The notes under the pieces were generated by a model. That model worked only from the letters and a program-made list of their open reading frames with translations, was not told where the DNA came from and did not search any database. From Aulostomus chinensis (Eukaryota; Chordata; Actinopteri; Syngnathiformes; Aulostomidae), in NCBI GenBank assembly GCA_037954235.1, contig JBBMOA010000020.1, positions 7,918,501 to 7,982,500 of the forward strand: a stretch of 64,000 nt of DNA, given 5' to 3'. Below, in pieces: positions 22,589-33,924 of the stretch (within the stretch, counting starts at the first letter, position 1; each line of letters begins with the position of its first letter). The translations under genes and the position numbers were made by a program.

Positions 22589-22919
22589 AATTAGTATCTG
22601 GGGCTGCAGCTGCTCCCTGTTCTACCATGTTGCACTGCAGATGAAGGATCCAGCTTACAACATTAAGAATCGTGTGAGGTAGCTACATCTACTCTGTAAA
22701 GTTAGGCAGGATTCTGCATGCGCAATGGGACTCCAGTCAAAGCGTGACACGAGACAGAGATGTCATTGGTTTTCGCTCTTTAATGACACAGTTATCATGA
22801 CAGTCACATAGTCGTATTATCATGCACTCATATGCTACTCAAATGCACAACTCGTAAGTATGGTGTGCACACATTAAGGACCCTTCAGGGGCTTTCTTTG
22901 TAGTCCAATGCACTGCCAG

Positions 22920-23570
22920 ACTGAATTGACCAGGGTCCTCATTTATAAAACCTGGCGAAGGATCCATACTAAAAGTTTACGTACGGCGAAAAGCTGAAAA
23001 GTGACTACGCAAAAAAAAAAAAACTGATTTATAAAACCGTGCATACGCACACCTGCACGCACTTTCCCTTTATAAATCACAGTCCAGCCGGAAAGTTACG
23101 CTGCAGGATTTGATTCATGTCCCTCCCTCTCCACACCCACAATTCACCCTGTATGGTCATGCATATTACCTCATGAATGTGTTTTGCATTTTAATGCATG
23201 ATTGATCGACGGCATTTCACCTTCAATCATGGCATCAACCAGAACAAAGAGGAACTTTTACAAGAGCGAGATGGAGGTGCTTGTTGATTAGGTGGCGGCG
23301 AGACGGGAAACTTTATTTGGCGGCCATTCAAGTGGAATTACTAACAAACGAAAAGCCACTGATTTGCACGCCGTGGCTGGCACGGAGCGCGGCTGGCACT
23401 GGTCCAATCTGAAGGTGGAGGCAAAGAAAAAAGTGGCTTTGCACCGCTGGATCATGGCAGCTACAGGTGGGTATCAGAAAACAGATGAAACGTGCACGTG
23501 TGACACAAGTGTTTTAACAAATGGCTCCATTATCCACCGCCTCTTATGTGGTGAAAGTTCGTAAATCAAC
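22920..23570 (+). mobile_element. Harbinger-type transposon fragment
   Basis: The sequence starts with CCTCATTTATAAA and AAACCGTGCATACGCACACC words that are usual at Harbinger-type ends in fish, followed by a Myb/SANT-like reading frame. No matching right end was found, and foldback-family sequence begins near 23600. Confidence 0.45.
23229..23564 (+). pseudogene. Harbinger Myb/SANT-like protein, nonsense-interrupted
   Basis: From ATG at 23229 the frame reads MASTRTKRNFYKSEMEVLVD, then TAG at 23289, then VAARRETLFGGHSSGITNKR, and further on NLKVEAKKKVALHRW. This is the N-terminal Myb/SANT-like DNA-binding domain that Harbinger elements encode beside their nuclease. The conserved residue after LVD is usually Glu, so TAG looks like a one-base nonsense change from GAG. 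The rest of the protein is absent. Confidence 0.6.
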
Positions 23571-23599
23571 ATTGTAAAAACAAACAAAAAAGGATTTAC

Positions 23600-24010
23600 T
23601 CACATTTATCTTTAAACAAGGTCCATAGGTGGCGCTATTGACTTTTGTTGTTGTTGTTTTTTTTTGGATTAGTGAATGTTAAGCCAGACTGGACAAGTGT
23701 GCCGAATTTCAGCGAATTTCATGCATGTTCAGGGGGTGAAATTACATTATGCGTGTTATGCGCATAATGCGCATATTGCGCACGCTCATTAACAGCAAGA
23801 ACTGTCTAGTACCAGGTTTTGAATGGGTGTGTATGTGAAAACCGGCTCCGGGCCGTCTGGCCGAGCTGCCTCATGGGTGTTGGGGGGGGGGGGGGGGGGG
23901 ACACTGTGTGGTGTGTGTTTTTAGTGCTACTAATGTGTTGCTCTGCCGAGCAAACATAATAGGGTCTTTGTCTGAAGTACCTTCAAGCTCAGGCCCCTTG
24001 GTAGCCTGCG
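23600..24010 (+). repeat. Foldback family copy, right-hand part
   Basis: It shares GTGAATGTTTAGCC-type sequence, TTTCAGCGAATTTCATGCATG, CAAGAACTGTCTAGTACCAG and the terminal AGGGTCTTTGTCTGAAGTAC and CTCAGGCCCC with copies at 27.5-28.0 and 38-40.7 kb. A 19-base G run lies at 23882-23900. Confidence 0.7.
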
Positions 24011-24475
24011 TGGCTGGTGAGATTCCTTCACCCTCAAGCCAGGCCAGGCCAGCTAGCGACAGACAGCGCAGATAAAACAAAGGCCTCAATTCTATCTCGG
24101 CCATTCATTCAATCAATCTGCTTAGTCAGTCAGTCAGTCAGTGCTGCAGTTTGTGTTGCGCGAGCGAGCGACACGAGAGAGCTGCACTAACTCGGCTCGC
24201 TGGCATAATCGCCCCCCCCCCCCCCCCGAAATATGTCGAAGGGGCGTGTGTGAAAGGGGTGGGTTCAGTGTGTGCGAGTGTGTGTGTGGGGGGGCACTGA
24301 CTGAACTGTGAAGTAACACTTCAGCCAAAATCGCATTGGTCCATTTTCCCGCAGCGATTCAAAAAAGGGGAGATACTTCAAAGAGGTTATGACACTGCCT
24401 CACACTTCGTGTGTATTCCCAACAACTGGGGGAAGTTGAATAAACACCTAAAACACGAAAATTCTGATTTTCTTT
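24011..24475. other. Low-complexity and CpG-bearing stretch
   Basis: It has GTCA tetramers at 24126-24142, a C run at 24212-24227 and GTGTG words. No gene recognised. Confidence 0.45.
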
Positions 24476-25135
24476 CTAGGTGACCTTTAAATAACTGTCC
24501 TTGGCTCTACAATCCATCTTTGGAATTGTTGAGTGAACAACATGAAGGGCTGCAAACTGAAAATCTGCAGCTCCAAATGTTAGAGATGACGTTGTTGCCC
24601 TGAAAATGGACTCCCTAAAGAAGGAATTGACTCTGAACCTCGGATGCGAGTTCAACAGGTGGAGGAGGTCCTGGAGCAGCTGTGAAGACAACTGAACTGA
24701 AGAACTGATTTTTCCAGCTTTCTCAATGTTTCTGAAAATGAAGTCCAGTTCATTTAGACTTTTTAAGGCAATTATTCATATTCAGCACATCAAGAATATG
24801 TAGCTTTACACTGAAGTCTGGCAAAAACAGGAGTTGAGATAGGCAACTGTCTACATCTACTTGCTACATGCTGGTCTGAAAGCTGCCACCAGCAAAGTGC
24901 ACAGTAAGCCTGATACCTAATCACAGTTACATACAGACATACATAAAGAGATTTCTTGCTTTTATTGTTAAGAGATGAAGCTGCTGAGGTGACTGGAGTG
25001 AAAGTTATGCAAAAATAACAGCAAATAAAAATGCATTTATTTTCCTCAAAATAAGGTCTTGTGTCTTGTCCCTTGCATAAGAAATATTTTCGTTGAACCT
25101 GTTCCTTGTGTGTCACACATGATGAATTAATGTCT

Positions 25136-25137
<2 letters not shown>

Positions 25138-25177
<40 letters not shown>
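25138..25177. repeat. CA microsatellite, 20 units
   Basis: A pure CA run. Confidence 0.97.
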
Positions 25178-25180
<3 letters not shown>

Positions 25181-26498
25181 TCCCATGTCAAGCAGTACTC
25201 TAATACCCTCATCCCACAGAATCATATGCAAATGGTGACATTTAACTGAAGGCAGTAGGTTATATAAATCCATCCTGTGTTTTCATAAATGTTGTCCTTA
25301 GCTCACACAAAAAATATACACCTCACTGCCTTTGTGTTCAGAAATTGTAAAATAATAGTTTTTGAAGCAAAGGCATACAGACAGCAGTGTCAGCAATTCT
25401 GTCATGCTGCAGCCATGCCCTGATGGTCTCTATCTAGTGGAAAGAAGGAGAATAGTGTCATGCCAAACACATACTGTGCTTCCATATGGTGATCTCATAT
25501 AAGAACAAACAGTATATGTTGCAACAACTGATGCTCCCTGTGAGCCCATTGAGGACAGACCTTACTGTCACTGTTGTACTGTTGCACATTAGACCCAATG
25601 TATGCATACATATATATTCATGTGAGGTTTTATGGCAAATATTGGCCTTAATTTACTTGGTGTTTATGTACAAGCTTTTTGATACAAAATGGGTTTTTAA
25701 TCCTGAGCAGTTATATTTGATCTCATCTTAGTTTTATCAAGTTTTAATATCCTAGGAAACACAACTGTAACACTAACATTATTGGCTGATATCTTGGCAA
25801 GTTCAGGGTAATGTCTGTGATCTCCTCTCATTGTCCTACTTTGTACCTCCCTTCTGCCTATGGCCCCAATATTGATCCCAACATCGCATTTTAAGAAATG
25901 TCTTCATTTTTAAAATGCATCTGGAAGAGAGAGGCTTGCTGAAAGAGCAGGGGACAGTTGTGTTCTGTCACAGAATTTGTTTTTGCACCAATAACACCTA
26001 AAAGAGGTGAGGGACAGCCGGAATACAACGTAGAGGGTAGTTTGGAATGCATTTTTAACATAAAACATTTTTTTTGTTACTTTGTCATCAAATTTCTGTC
26101 ATCAAATTTCTTTCAATCAAAGTTTGAGCAGTATTGGAAAAGAGAACTAAAAAAGGAATAGACACACATACAAATGACCAAATGACTGCACAAACTGCTA
26201 ATCACGATATGACATTTATAAGTCAAATAGCTGCTTTCGCCAACTTTCGGTTCTCAACATTTAAAAAACACACCTTGCTGCTATTATTTTGATACATTTA
26301 ACCTACAGCATAGTGTATCTCCCTCAGAGATTTACTAACTTAAGTGAAAATCGTCTCTCATTTGGCACTTGACAGTTATCAGTTTCTGACCTTGTTTGTG
26401 CTTGATTTTTTGCAGACCATGAGGTGTTTGTCTGAGAACATATAGGAATGGCAGGGGTGGAGCGAGGGGTAGATTGTCTTGTCATTTATCAATTGTTG
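25178..26498. other. AT-rich non-coding stretch
   Basis: No recognisable exon or repeat. A short direct repeat TCATCAAATTTCT occurs at about 26083-26110. Confidence 0.45.
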
Positions 26499-26716
26499 TC
26501 CATCCATCCATCCATTTTCTTCCACTTATCCTGTTAAGGATCACAGGGGGGCTGGAGCCTATCCCAGTGGCTTTTGGGCAAGAGGTGGGGTTCATCCTGG
26601 ACAGGTCGCCAGTCCATCGCAGGGCCAACATACAGTATATAGGCAGGCAACCATTCACAATCACAGCCACACCTATGGTCAATTAAGAGTATCTAAGAAG
26701 CCGCCTGTGGGAAGCA
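26499..26716 (-). mobile_element. tRNA-headed SINE, 5' truncated
   Basis: The CCATCCATCCATCC tail, the GGGGGGCTGGAGCC block and CTGGACAGGTCGCCAGTCC match the complete copies at 33.5 and 48.9 kb. The head is missing beyond about 26716, and the last 30 bases are rearranged. Confidence 0.85.
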
Positions 26717-27014
26717 CTGCATTACCTATATTGGTGCAATTATGAATATGTAGCTGCAGAGGGAGCCTGACCTGAAGGAAAGAAATCGAAAACACAGTAG
26801 TGAAATACTGTAAGTGAAGTGATGAAGGCCTCTATCAGCATGCTACAGGGACAGTAACTTCTTTAATTAACTAATGTTCATCAGATTACTGGTTTTAATT
26901 TAACTCTCAATATCTGCTGAAAAATAAGCATTTGGTCAAATTAAAATGAACACAAAAGCACTGAAGCATTGTTGCTCACTAAAAAAAAATTAAACATCGT
27001 GTCTAGCAAATGTA

Positions 27015-27185
27015 AAAATGGGAAATGGACTCAATTTATATGGCGCTTTTCTACCTTAGCGGCACTCAAAGCGCTTTACAGTGTCATCTCATTCACCCAT
27101 TCACCCACACACTCACATATTGATGGTGAAGGCTGCCATGCAAGGCGCCAACCTACTCATCAGGAGCAATTATGGGTCCAGTATT
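27015..27185 (+). repeat. Common teleost interspersed repeat (GCGCTTTACA type)
   Basis: AATGGACTCAATTTATATGG, then CAAAGCGCTTTACAGTGTC, CATTCACCCATTCACCCACA and GCTGCCATGCAAGGCGCCAA. I recognise this as a widespread fish repeat with a LINE-2-like GCGCT..TATA region, but not its exact class. Confidence 0.55.
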
Positions 27186-27529
27186 CAGTCCAGTATGACT
27201 TGTAATATAAATATATAAAATATAAAAAGATTTTTTTTCTCAATTTTTTTTGTAAATCTGCCACATTAGTCTCCTTTTTTTCCAAGGTTTATTTTCTGCA
27301 TGTACCCTTTTCCATTTGATATCGGCTTCATTTCCTTTACCAACAATCTCTCTTTGGGAAGGGGCACTACTGATTAGTAAGAGAGTATTATCCATAACAT
27401 TTGACCCCAGTGCTGCCTAGGGTTTGCGCCAGTCTGGAGAAAAGTGTAACTTTGATTTCATGAGATTGCTAGTCTGATTCAGTGATTCTGAGAATCAAAA
27501 ATAATAACAGCTGTAATAGTGCCCAGAAA

Positions 27530-28035
27530 AATGAATCCACCAATCAGTGAAGCACATATCAAAGTTGTAGATAGGTGAGGGGTCAGAGTGTATGAATTTT
27601 GCGTCTTCATGAGACGAGTCTAACGGTGTTGGTCCCATGTTTGTGGGACATTCGTGGGAGGAGTTATAGTGCTCCAAATTAGCAAAAATGATCTTTTAGT
27701 GGTGTTTTTTTTGTGATTAGTGAATGTTTAGCCAGACCGGACAAGTGTGCTGAATTTCAGCGAATTTCATGCATGTTCAGGAGGTGAAATTACATTATGC
27801 GCATATTGTGCGAGCGCTCATTGACAGCAAGAACAGTCTAGTACCAGGTTTTGAATGGGTGTGTATGTGGAAACCGGCTCCGGGCCATCTGGCTGAGCTG
27901 CCTCATGGATGTTGGGGGGGGGCTGGGACACTGTTTAGTGTGTGTTTTTAGTGTTTTTAGTGCTGCTAATGTGTTGCTCTGCTGAGCAAACAAAATATGG
28001 TCTTCGCCTGAAGTACCTTCAGGCTCAGGCCCTAA
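27530..28035 (+). repeat. Foldback family copy
   Basis: It is collinear with 39226-39510 (GAGGGGTCAGAGTGTATGAA, then GTGTTGGTCCCATGTTTGTG, then TTTCAGCGAATTTCATGC), then with 23.75-24.0 kb up to the terminus GTCTTCGCCTGAAGTACC and CTCAGGCCCTAATT. Confidence 0.75.
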
Positions 28036-29640
28036 TTAAATCCTGTCTGTAGAACATTTTATTGTCCAGAAAGAGGAACTGCATGGTTCCACTCTTAACC
28101 CTCCCTCTGGCTTTATAATAAATAAGTCAGCTCCAAATGAATTTTAAAATTAGGAACCATCACTGTTGTGATGATCTTCTTGTGTTCCGGCAAAATTTGA
28201 TTATGTTCTTCTTAATGAATGCACATAACACTTTGATGAGACAAGACATGAAAAATTTCATACAAAAATCTAAAATATGATTCATATAGTAGTCTCACTG
28301 AGACAAAGCCAGTCTCATCAACGCAGAAGGTGAACAGTGTAACACTAAGCCCACAACCATTTCCTTAACTTCATCCTACCCCCACCCTCCTCATTAGTGT
28401 TAAAGGCTTCAATTATACAAAAATTCTATATTGGAATTGCCTAACTAAGTCAGTACCACTCATATCTCTAACAATTGGCATTTTTCATAGAAACCATTTT
28501 ACAGGTCTTTGCAGTTTAGGTACAGGTGTAAATTATATAAATTAAAGCTCAGTTCCATGTGTGTAGTCCAGTGCATGCTGTCTCACTGGTATGACTGTAC
28601 ACACTATATTGATAAAGAGTAACAACACTATTAAAAAGCATTTTGGCTTTTTGTTAGGAGTACTATTGTTGTGAAGCTGAGAGAATTCATTGCCCATTAC
28701 AATAAAATATGAAGGGTTTCCACAACTTCAAATTAAAAAAAGTGTGGAAACGCATTAAAACCCCATAATAATATGTTTAGTTCACTTCAGAATATATGTT
28801 GAGGTGGGCATTTCCACCAACATGCATGCGCCAGCAATATAATGTCACTCGCAAGGTTGAACTTTGAAAATAAAAAAAAACGCTATCCTTTTTTCCTCTG
28901 AGTCAAGCCATCTAAGTACGAACATTTAGAAATATTTTAATGAAGTTAGGTCATCTGTAGGCAATGTGCATTAATCATCTAATATCTCTCCATCTCAAAT
29001 GGTCCGTCAACATACTCTGTGGTGAATATTTCATTTTTAGTTCTTTTTCAAAAAATACTTTAGCATGTAGCACTAGCTGCCACTGCTGCATGGTGCCACA
29101 GATACAGAATGTAACAGCACATGTATCACTCATGAAAAGCTCTCTTTTCTTGCTGTCTTGCCAGTACTGTGTCATGTGGCTGCTGCTTTTACAATGTAAT
29201 CACTTACCATTTACTTGAGTGACTTGGCCAAGTGGGTCCATGTCATGATAAATTCATGTTAATTTTATGTTAAGATACATTAAAATCTGGAAACTTAAAA
29301 TTGTGAACTGTATAATTTTTCATAGTTGTAGTGATGCACATTACTTTGCACATCTAAAAATACAAATGGTAAGGAAACTGAAATAAGTGTGTTTTGCACT
29401 TATAATGGCTGTATATGTTTTTTGGTTTTGTTTTGTTTTGTTTTGTACCAGGCTACTTCACTTCAGTGTAGGCTGCACTGTTTGGGGCAACATTTTGGAT
29501 GTGTAGGCCAATGCACTTACTGAAAAACATCCTTGCCTTACAGAACCTGGCTTCAAATCTGGATGGTATGGATGGAAACACAGTATAAAGTTCAAGATGG
29601 GCAATTACAGACAGAAATTTAAAGGTGTGGGCTGTCAAGA
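28036..29640. other. AT-rich non-coding stretch
   Basis: A TTTTG pentamer repeat sits at about 29424-29445. No exon or repeat family was recognised. Confidence 0.45.
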
Positions 29641-29779
29641 ACTAAAGGGTTTTCTGAGAAAAGAGATGCTGGAGACACATGAGGTAAGAGAAACAAAGGA
29701 AAGGAACATAGACCGTATGAAACAAATTTTCTTCCAGATCTCAACTAGGGAAGAGACAGCAGAAGTCTTGAAGTAGATA

Positions 29780-29960
29780 GATAAAGATGATCCAGTCGAT
29801 GAGAAAAACAACCCAAAACCCAGCTTACATCAATGATGCAATGAATGCCACATGCACTTTAAGAAGACAAGAGATCATTGAAGAGGACCCACCTGTGGCT
29901 AAAATGAAAGTCAGATGGCCTGCCCTTATTACTGAAAGACAGATAGAATGTGTACATTTT
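29780..29960 (+). pseudogene. SAMD3-like family relic, next exon
   Basis: The + translation contains TCTLRRQEIIEEDPPVAK followed by KVRWPALITERQI. This matches the family block that follows the KRNNRE exon (usually FAYRRQEIV, then RWPALF). It is therefore the downstream part of the same kind of gene seen at 2.0 and 5.1 kb, but an independent fragment. It is short, and no neighbouring exons are visible. Confidence 0.5.
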
Positions 29961-29964
29961 TTCT

Positions 29965-30920
29965 TCGTCATAGAAAAGTACTGATGTTGTATTGTGTAAA
30001 GGGATCTATGCTAACATTCTTCACATGGAGCAAATGTGCTCCTAAAGTAAAAACACCCCAAACAATTCACCTTATCCCTAAAATTTGATGATGTCTGATG
30101 TGACCCATAATATACAGACATGGAAATACTAACAAAACATTAGACATCATTGTTGTATATACTGATTTGTTAAACTTACAGCCTTGTTGCCTAGCATGTA
30201 TGAATTATCATGACAATATAACAAAGCACTGACAATCTAATGTAAAAATTAATAAAACTCAATAACCTGTCACGCAAGCCAACTCCTGTGTGATGGACAG
30301 GTCAAGACAGTCTGAGTACACAGATTGTTGAGTTTGAAGTTAATATTAATGAAATATGCACCTTGAGACTGTCACGGGTCTCCATTGTACATCACGTATC
30401 TGACTACATGTTAGTTGTAGTAGTGAAATGTTAAAAATTTGGGTGACTACCCTGAACTAAAACACCCTGCTTTCACAACCATTCCATTAAAAGTTGTTGC
30501 TGTGACAATGGTCTACTGCAATTCCTAGAATCTTGAGAGGTTACTTAACCCTGAGCTGTAATATTACCATACCATATAAACTTTGCCAGTGGTGGGTGGT
30601 TGTTGCTCATACAGCTAACATATGTGCCCCCTGACCTTAGCTATTCAGCCGAAGGGATGCTGCTTCAAAAAAGTTTTTTTTTTTACCATTCTAAGCTAAT
30701 GAAGATCCCAGTCAAAGAAACACTGTGATTGTTGAACATAAGTGGCTTTCAGATGCTCATATTTTTCACTGATGGTGTTTTTTTTAATGCCTGTCATCTA
30801 AAATTGTGAAGTTGTCTGAAGACTTGTTGTTTTGGCAAAGAAACAATTTGTAGCATACAGTACTTGGGACATAAATACTGACAATGTGCTCATTAAATTT
30901 CTCTGTTTAAAAATGAAATG
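29965..30920. other. AT-rich non-coding stretch
   Basis: No recognisable feature. Confidence 0.45.
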
Positions 30921-31176
30921 AGCATTGTCGCCTCACAGCAAGAAGGTTCCAGATTTGAGTCCCAGCTCAGGCACAGGATGTTTCTGTGTGTAGTTTGCAT
31001 GTTCTCCCTGTGCCTGTGTGGGTTTTCTCCAGGTAGTCCGGCTTCCTCCCATAATCCATGCAAATGGAGACTAGGCTTATTTGATACTCTAAATTGACCG
31101 TAGGCGTGACTGTGAGTGTGAATGGTTATCTGTCTAGATGTGTTGGCCCTGCAATGGACTGGTGATGCGTCCAGGC
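30921..31176 (+). mobile_element. tRNA-headed SINE, truncated at both ends
   Basis: It runs from GCATTGTCGCCTCACAGCAA through AGTTTGCATGTTCTCCC and TTGGCCCTGCAATGGACTGG, stopping at CGTCCAGG. The A-box side and the ATGG tail are lost. Confidence 0.85.
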
Positions 31177-32515
31177 TAATGGATATGTGGATCCAACAGA
31201 GAATGCAGTTGGCCCCTGCAGTCACAATCTGATGAACAATAAATCCAATGGTCTGTTTTGCCAATCTAAAGAAATGCACTAGGGGTCAATCCCTCCTAAG
31301 CAGGTTTAAACATTGTGGAATACCATTCAAAATATTTAATTACCTGCTTATTTCTGATTGGCAACTATTACAATGTAAAAATGAGAGGGAAAAAGTTAAA
31401 GCCTCAATGGGATTAAATCAATATAATTCAGGCAATTTACCGAAATGTTTTTTGCATTAACTTTAAAAAAAGCTGACTACATGGCTTCCTCATGAGCTCT
31501 TCACTAACCTCACCATAAGGATGCATTACCATTCTTGAAACAGTACTATTGAAGGGTTAATTATACTTTAAGCAAAGCACAGTGTCATTCATCGAGTGTT
31601 GTTGTATATAATCTGAATGCTCTGATGCATGACCTGTAACAAGTAGCATAACACATTTGTTTTGCAATTAAATCACTATTTAGTTACCTTTCCAAATAAG
31701 TAATGTACAATTGGAGGAAAATACTGGTACATTCACTTTATTTTTATTTCTCTCCTACTTGGTGACAGTACTTCCATTAAGGTCATTTGCAGTGAGAATA
31801 TGCAGCAGAGAACACAGCGACAACATGGCAGAGAAGATAGCATTTACGAGTGGTGGCCTGAAAGCTGTTCACAACTTCTGTTAAACAGCAAACGAAGGAG
31901 ATGCATTTATCTAGTAGAAGAGAGAAATGCAAAATGTGATTGTTGTTAACCGTCACTTGTGAATAACTTCCCATTTGAAGAAGCCCCTGCCATTGCAAAT
32001 AGTTTTATTTCACAAGTTATTCTAAATTATGTGCTGGTTGAGTTGAGCTTAAGATCATGTTGTTCTTGCTGTACAACACTCTTCCACTGCTAGGTGGCAT
32101 AAAGTCATGATAAGACAATGTAGAACAGCCTGCAGCAGAAAACCCCTTCCCTGGTAAATTGTGATGCAGTTTCTCCTGTGTAGCTGAATTGCAGTATGGC
32201 ACAGACTGTATTTCTTGCACTTCCTACCTGCACTGTGCTCTGCCATAGGTTCACTCACAGGCTCAGCCCATCCATCACAACCTCCATGACTTTACTCCCA
32301 CAGCAGTGGAGAGAGAGAGACGACCTGGGAACACAGAATGACACAACACCTTTAGCACCAACATACACAGTCACACAAAAACAGGATCAGGCTGCCAGGC
32401 TTGTAGGCACTAAGAAACCCCTGCAGATCCTGACAACAGTACTGTTGTATCATTTTCCCATGATCATTTATCTAATTTCACTTTATTTTCCTGAACTATA
32501 GTATAGGGATTTAGT
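31177..32515. other. Non-coding stretch
   Basis: No recognisable exon or repeat family. Confidence 0.45.
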
Positions 32516-32519
32516 GGTT

Positions 32520-32940
32520 AAAATATCATAGCAGCTGGAGAAAACAGTTGAGAAGTTCAATGACAAAGTTCAAGACCAGGACCAGGCAAGATGCTTTAAT
32601 TGGGACTAGCTGGTCTCCCTGAAAAACAAAAAAAAAGGTTCCTGACATTTGCAACTCCTTAGGGGACTGGTGACTTTCTAGCTCCCATCCCCATCATTGG
32701 AAGAGCACATCAGGTAGCCCAGGTAAACCCCAAAGGGTCCCTGGTGGCCAGAGCATTCATCATGAAACTTCTGAACCATAAAGACCATGAGAACTCATTG
32801 AGCGCAACCAGGAAACTGAAAGAAGTTCTGTGTAAAAATCACCTGATCTGGCTCTTGTCTGACAGATTAGCAGATACGTGTCAACGATGGTTTGATGGAG
32901 TCAAGACATACTTTTTAGCCATGAATACTCATGGATAGAT
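32520..32940 (+). pseudogene. L1/Tx1-like LINE ORF1 relic
   Basis: Frames on + read QLEKTVEKFNDKVQDQDQ, then a block with LVSLKNKKKGS, then VARAFIMKLLNHKDHENSLS with ATRKLKEVLCKNH and WFDGVKTYFLAMN. The order (coiled coil, then a domain with RPIIMRFLNFKDK-like and AAR..KGKL-like blocks, then a charged helix ending in LRAMN-like) fits the ORF1 protein of L1/Tx1-type LINEs. Frames are broken and there is no ORF2 nearby. Confidence 0.45.
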
Positions 32941-33279
32941 ACCAGGATGCTCACAGCTCAGTTTGTGATGATATGCCAGGGCCTGATCTTCAACTTGATC
33001 CTAAAGCTGAGGACTGTCTCTGGAAGATGCAGTTTGGCCTCACAAGAGACCCCTCCCTCCGACTTGAGACTTAAATTGAGTAACGTTCTGGATGGACTTG
33101 ATATTCTCTGTCTCTCTTTTTCCTCTTTGTGCTTCATCAGTGATAAACAAGGTATGTTAAACAGTAACATGAGGTGAGAACTTAAGTTCGCAAGTCAATC
33201 CCTTTTAAGTTAAAAGACAGCTGTATAGATCCATATCATGAAAAGGCTGGAAGGCTATTGGCATTGAGAATAAAAAGGG

Positions 33280-33424
33280 ACGTGCTTGCTCATGGAGAAT
33301 CACTGAATATAAATTCATTGAAGGAGTGTGGTAATACACTTACTCTTCTTGTAAAGTGTCATGAGATAACTTTTGTTGTGATTGGCGCTATACAAATAAA
33401 ACTGACTTGACTTGACCTGACTTT
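33280..33424 (+). mobile_element. LINE-2 (subfamily A) 3' end
   Basis: ATTCATTGAAGGAGTGTGG, AGATAACTTTTGTTGTGATT, GGCGCTATACAAATAAAACTG and CTTGA pentamers match 22.43-22.59 kb. It is truncated to the last 145 bp. Confidence 0.85.
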
Positions 33425-33550
33425 AGCCACAACAATACGTCAATCAGCTGAGATCACAGGCATAAAACGAGGAGGGAGGAAAAATCATTTTGCTCTTTTT
33501 GAAGATGCCTTTTTTTTAAAAACTTGAATACCTCAGAACACTAAATAAGC

Positions 33551-33908
33551 ATCCATCCATCGTCTTCTGCTTATTCCTGTTAAGGGCTGGAGCCTATCCC
33601 AGCATCTACAGGTGAGAGGCGGGGTACACCCTGGACAGGTCGCCAGTCCATCGCAGGGCCAACATAACAAACAACCATTCACACTTACATTCATACCTAT
33701 GGTCAACTTAGAGTATCCAATTATCCTGGTCCCCAATTGCATGTCTTTGGATGGTGGGAAGAAGCCGGAGTACCTGGAGAGAACCCACGCAGCCATGGGG
33801 AGAACATGCAAACTCCACACAGAAAGATCCCATGCCCGCATTGGGACTCAAACCCAGAACCTTCTTGCTGTGAGGCGACAGTGCTAACCACTGCACCACC
33901 GTGCAGCC
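33551..33908 (-). mobile_element. Full-length tRNA-headed SINE with 13-bp duplication
   Basis: The perfect 13-bp direct repeat ACACTAAATAAGC at 33538-33550 and 33909-33921 fixes both ends. On the minus strand it begins GGCTGCACGGTGGTGCAGTG. It has an A-box-like TGGTTAGCACTG and a B-box-like GGTTTGAGTCCC, then a conserved body (GGAGTTTGCATGTTCTCCCC, TGGACTGGCGACCTGTCCAG) and ends in ATGGAT. It has no coding capacity. The Pol III head is the expected promoter. Confidence 0.9.
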
Positions 33909-33924
33909 ACACTAAATAAGCCCC

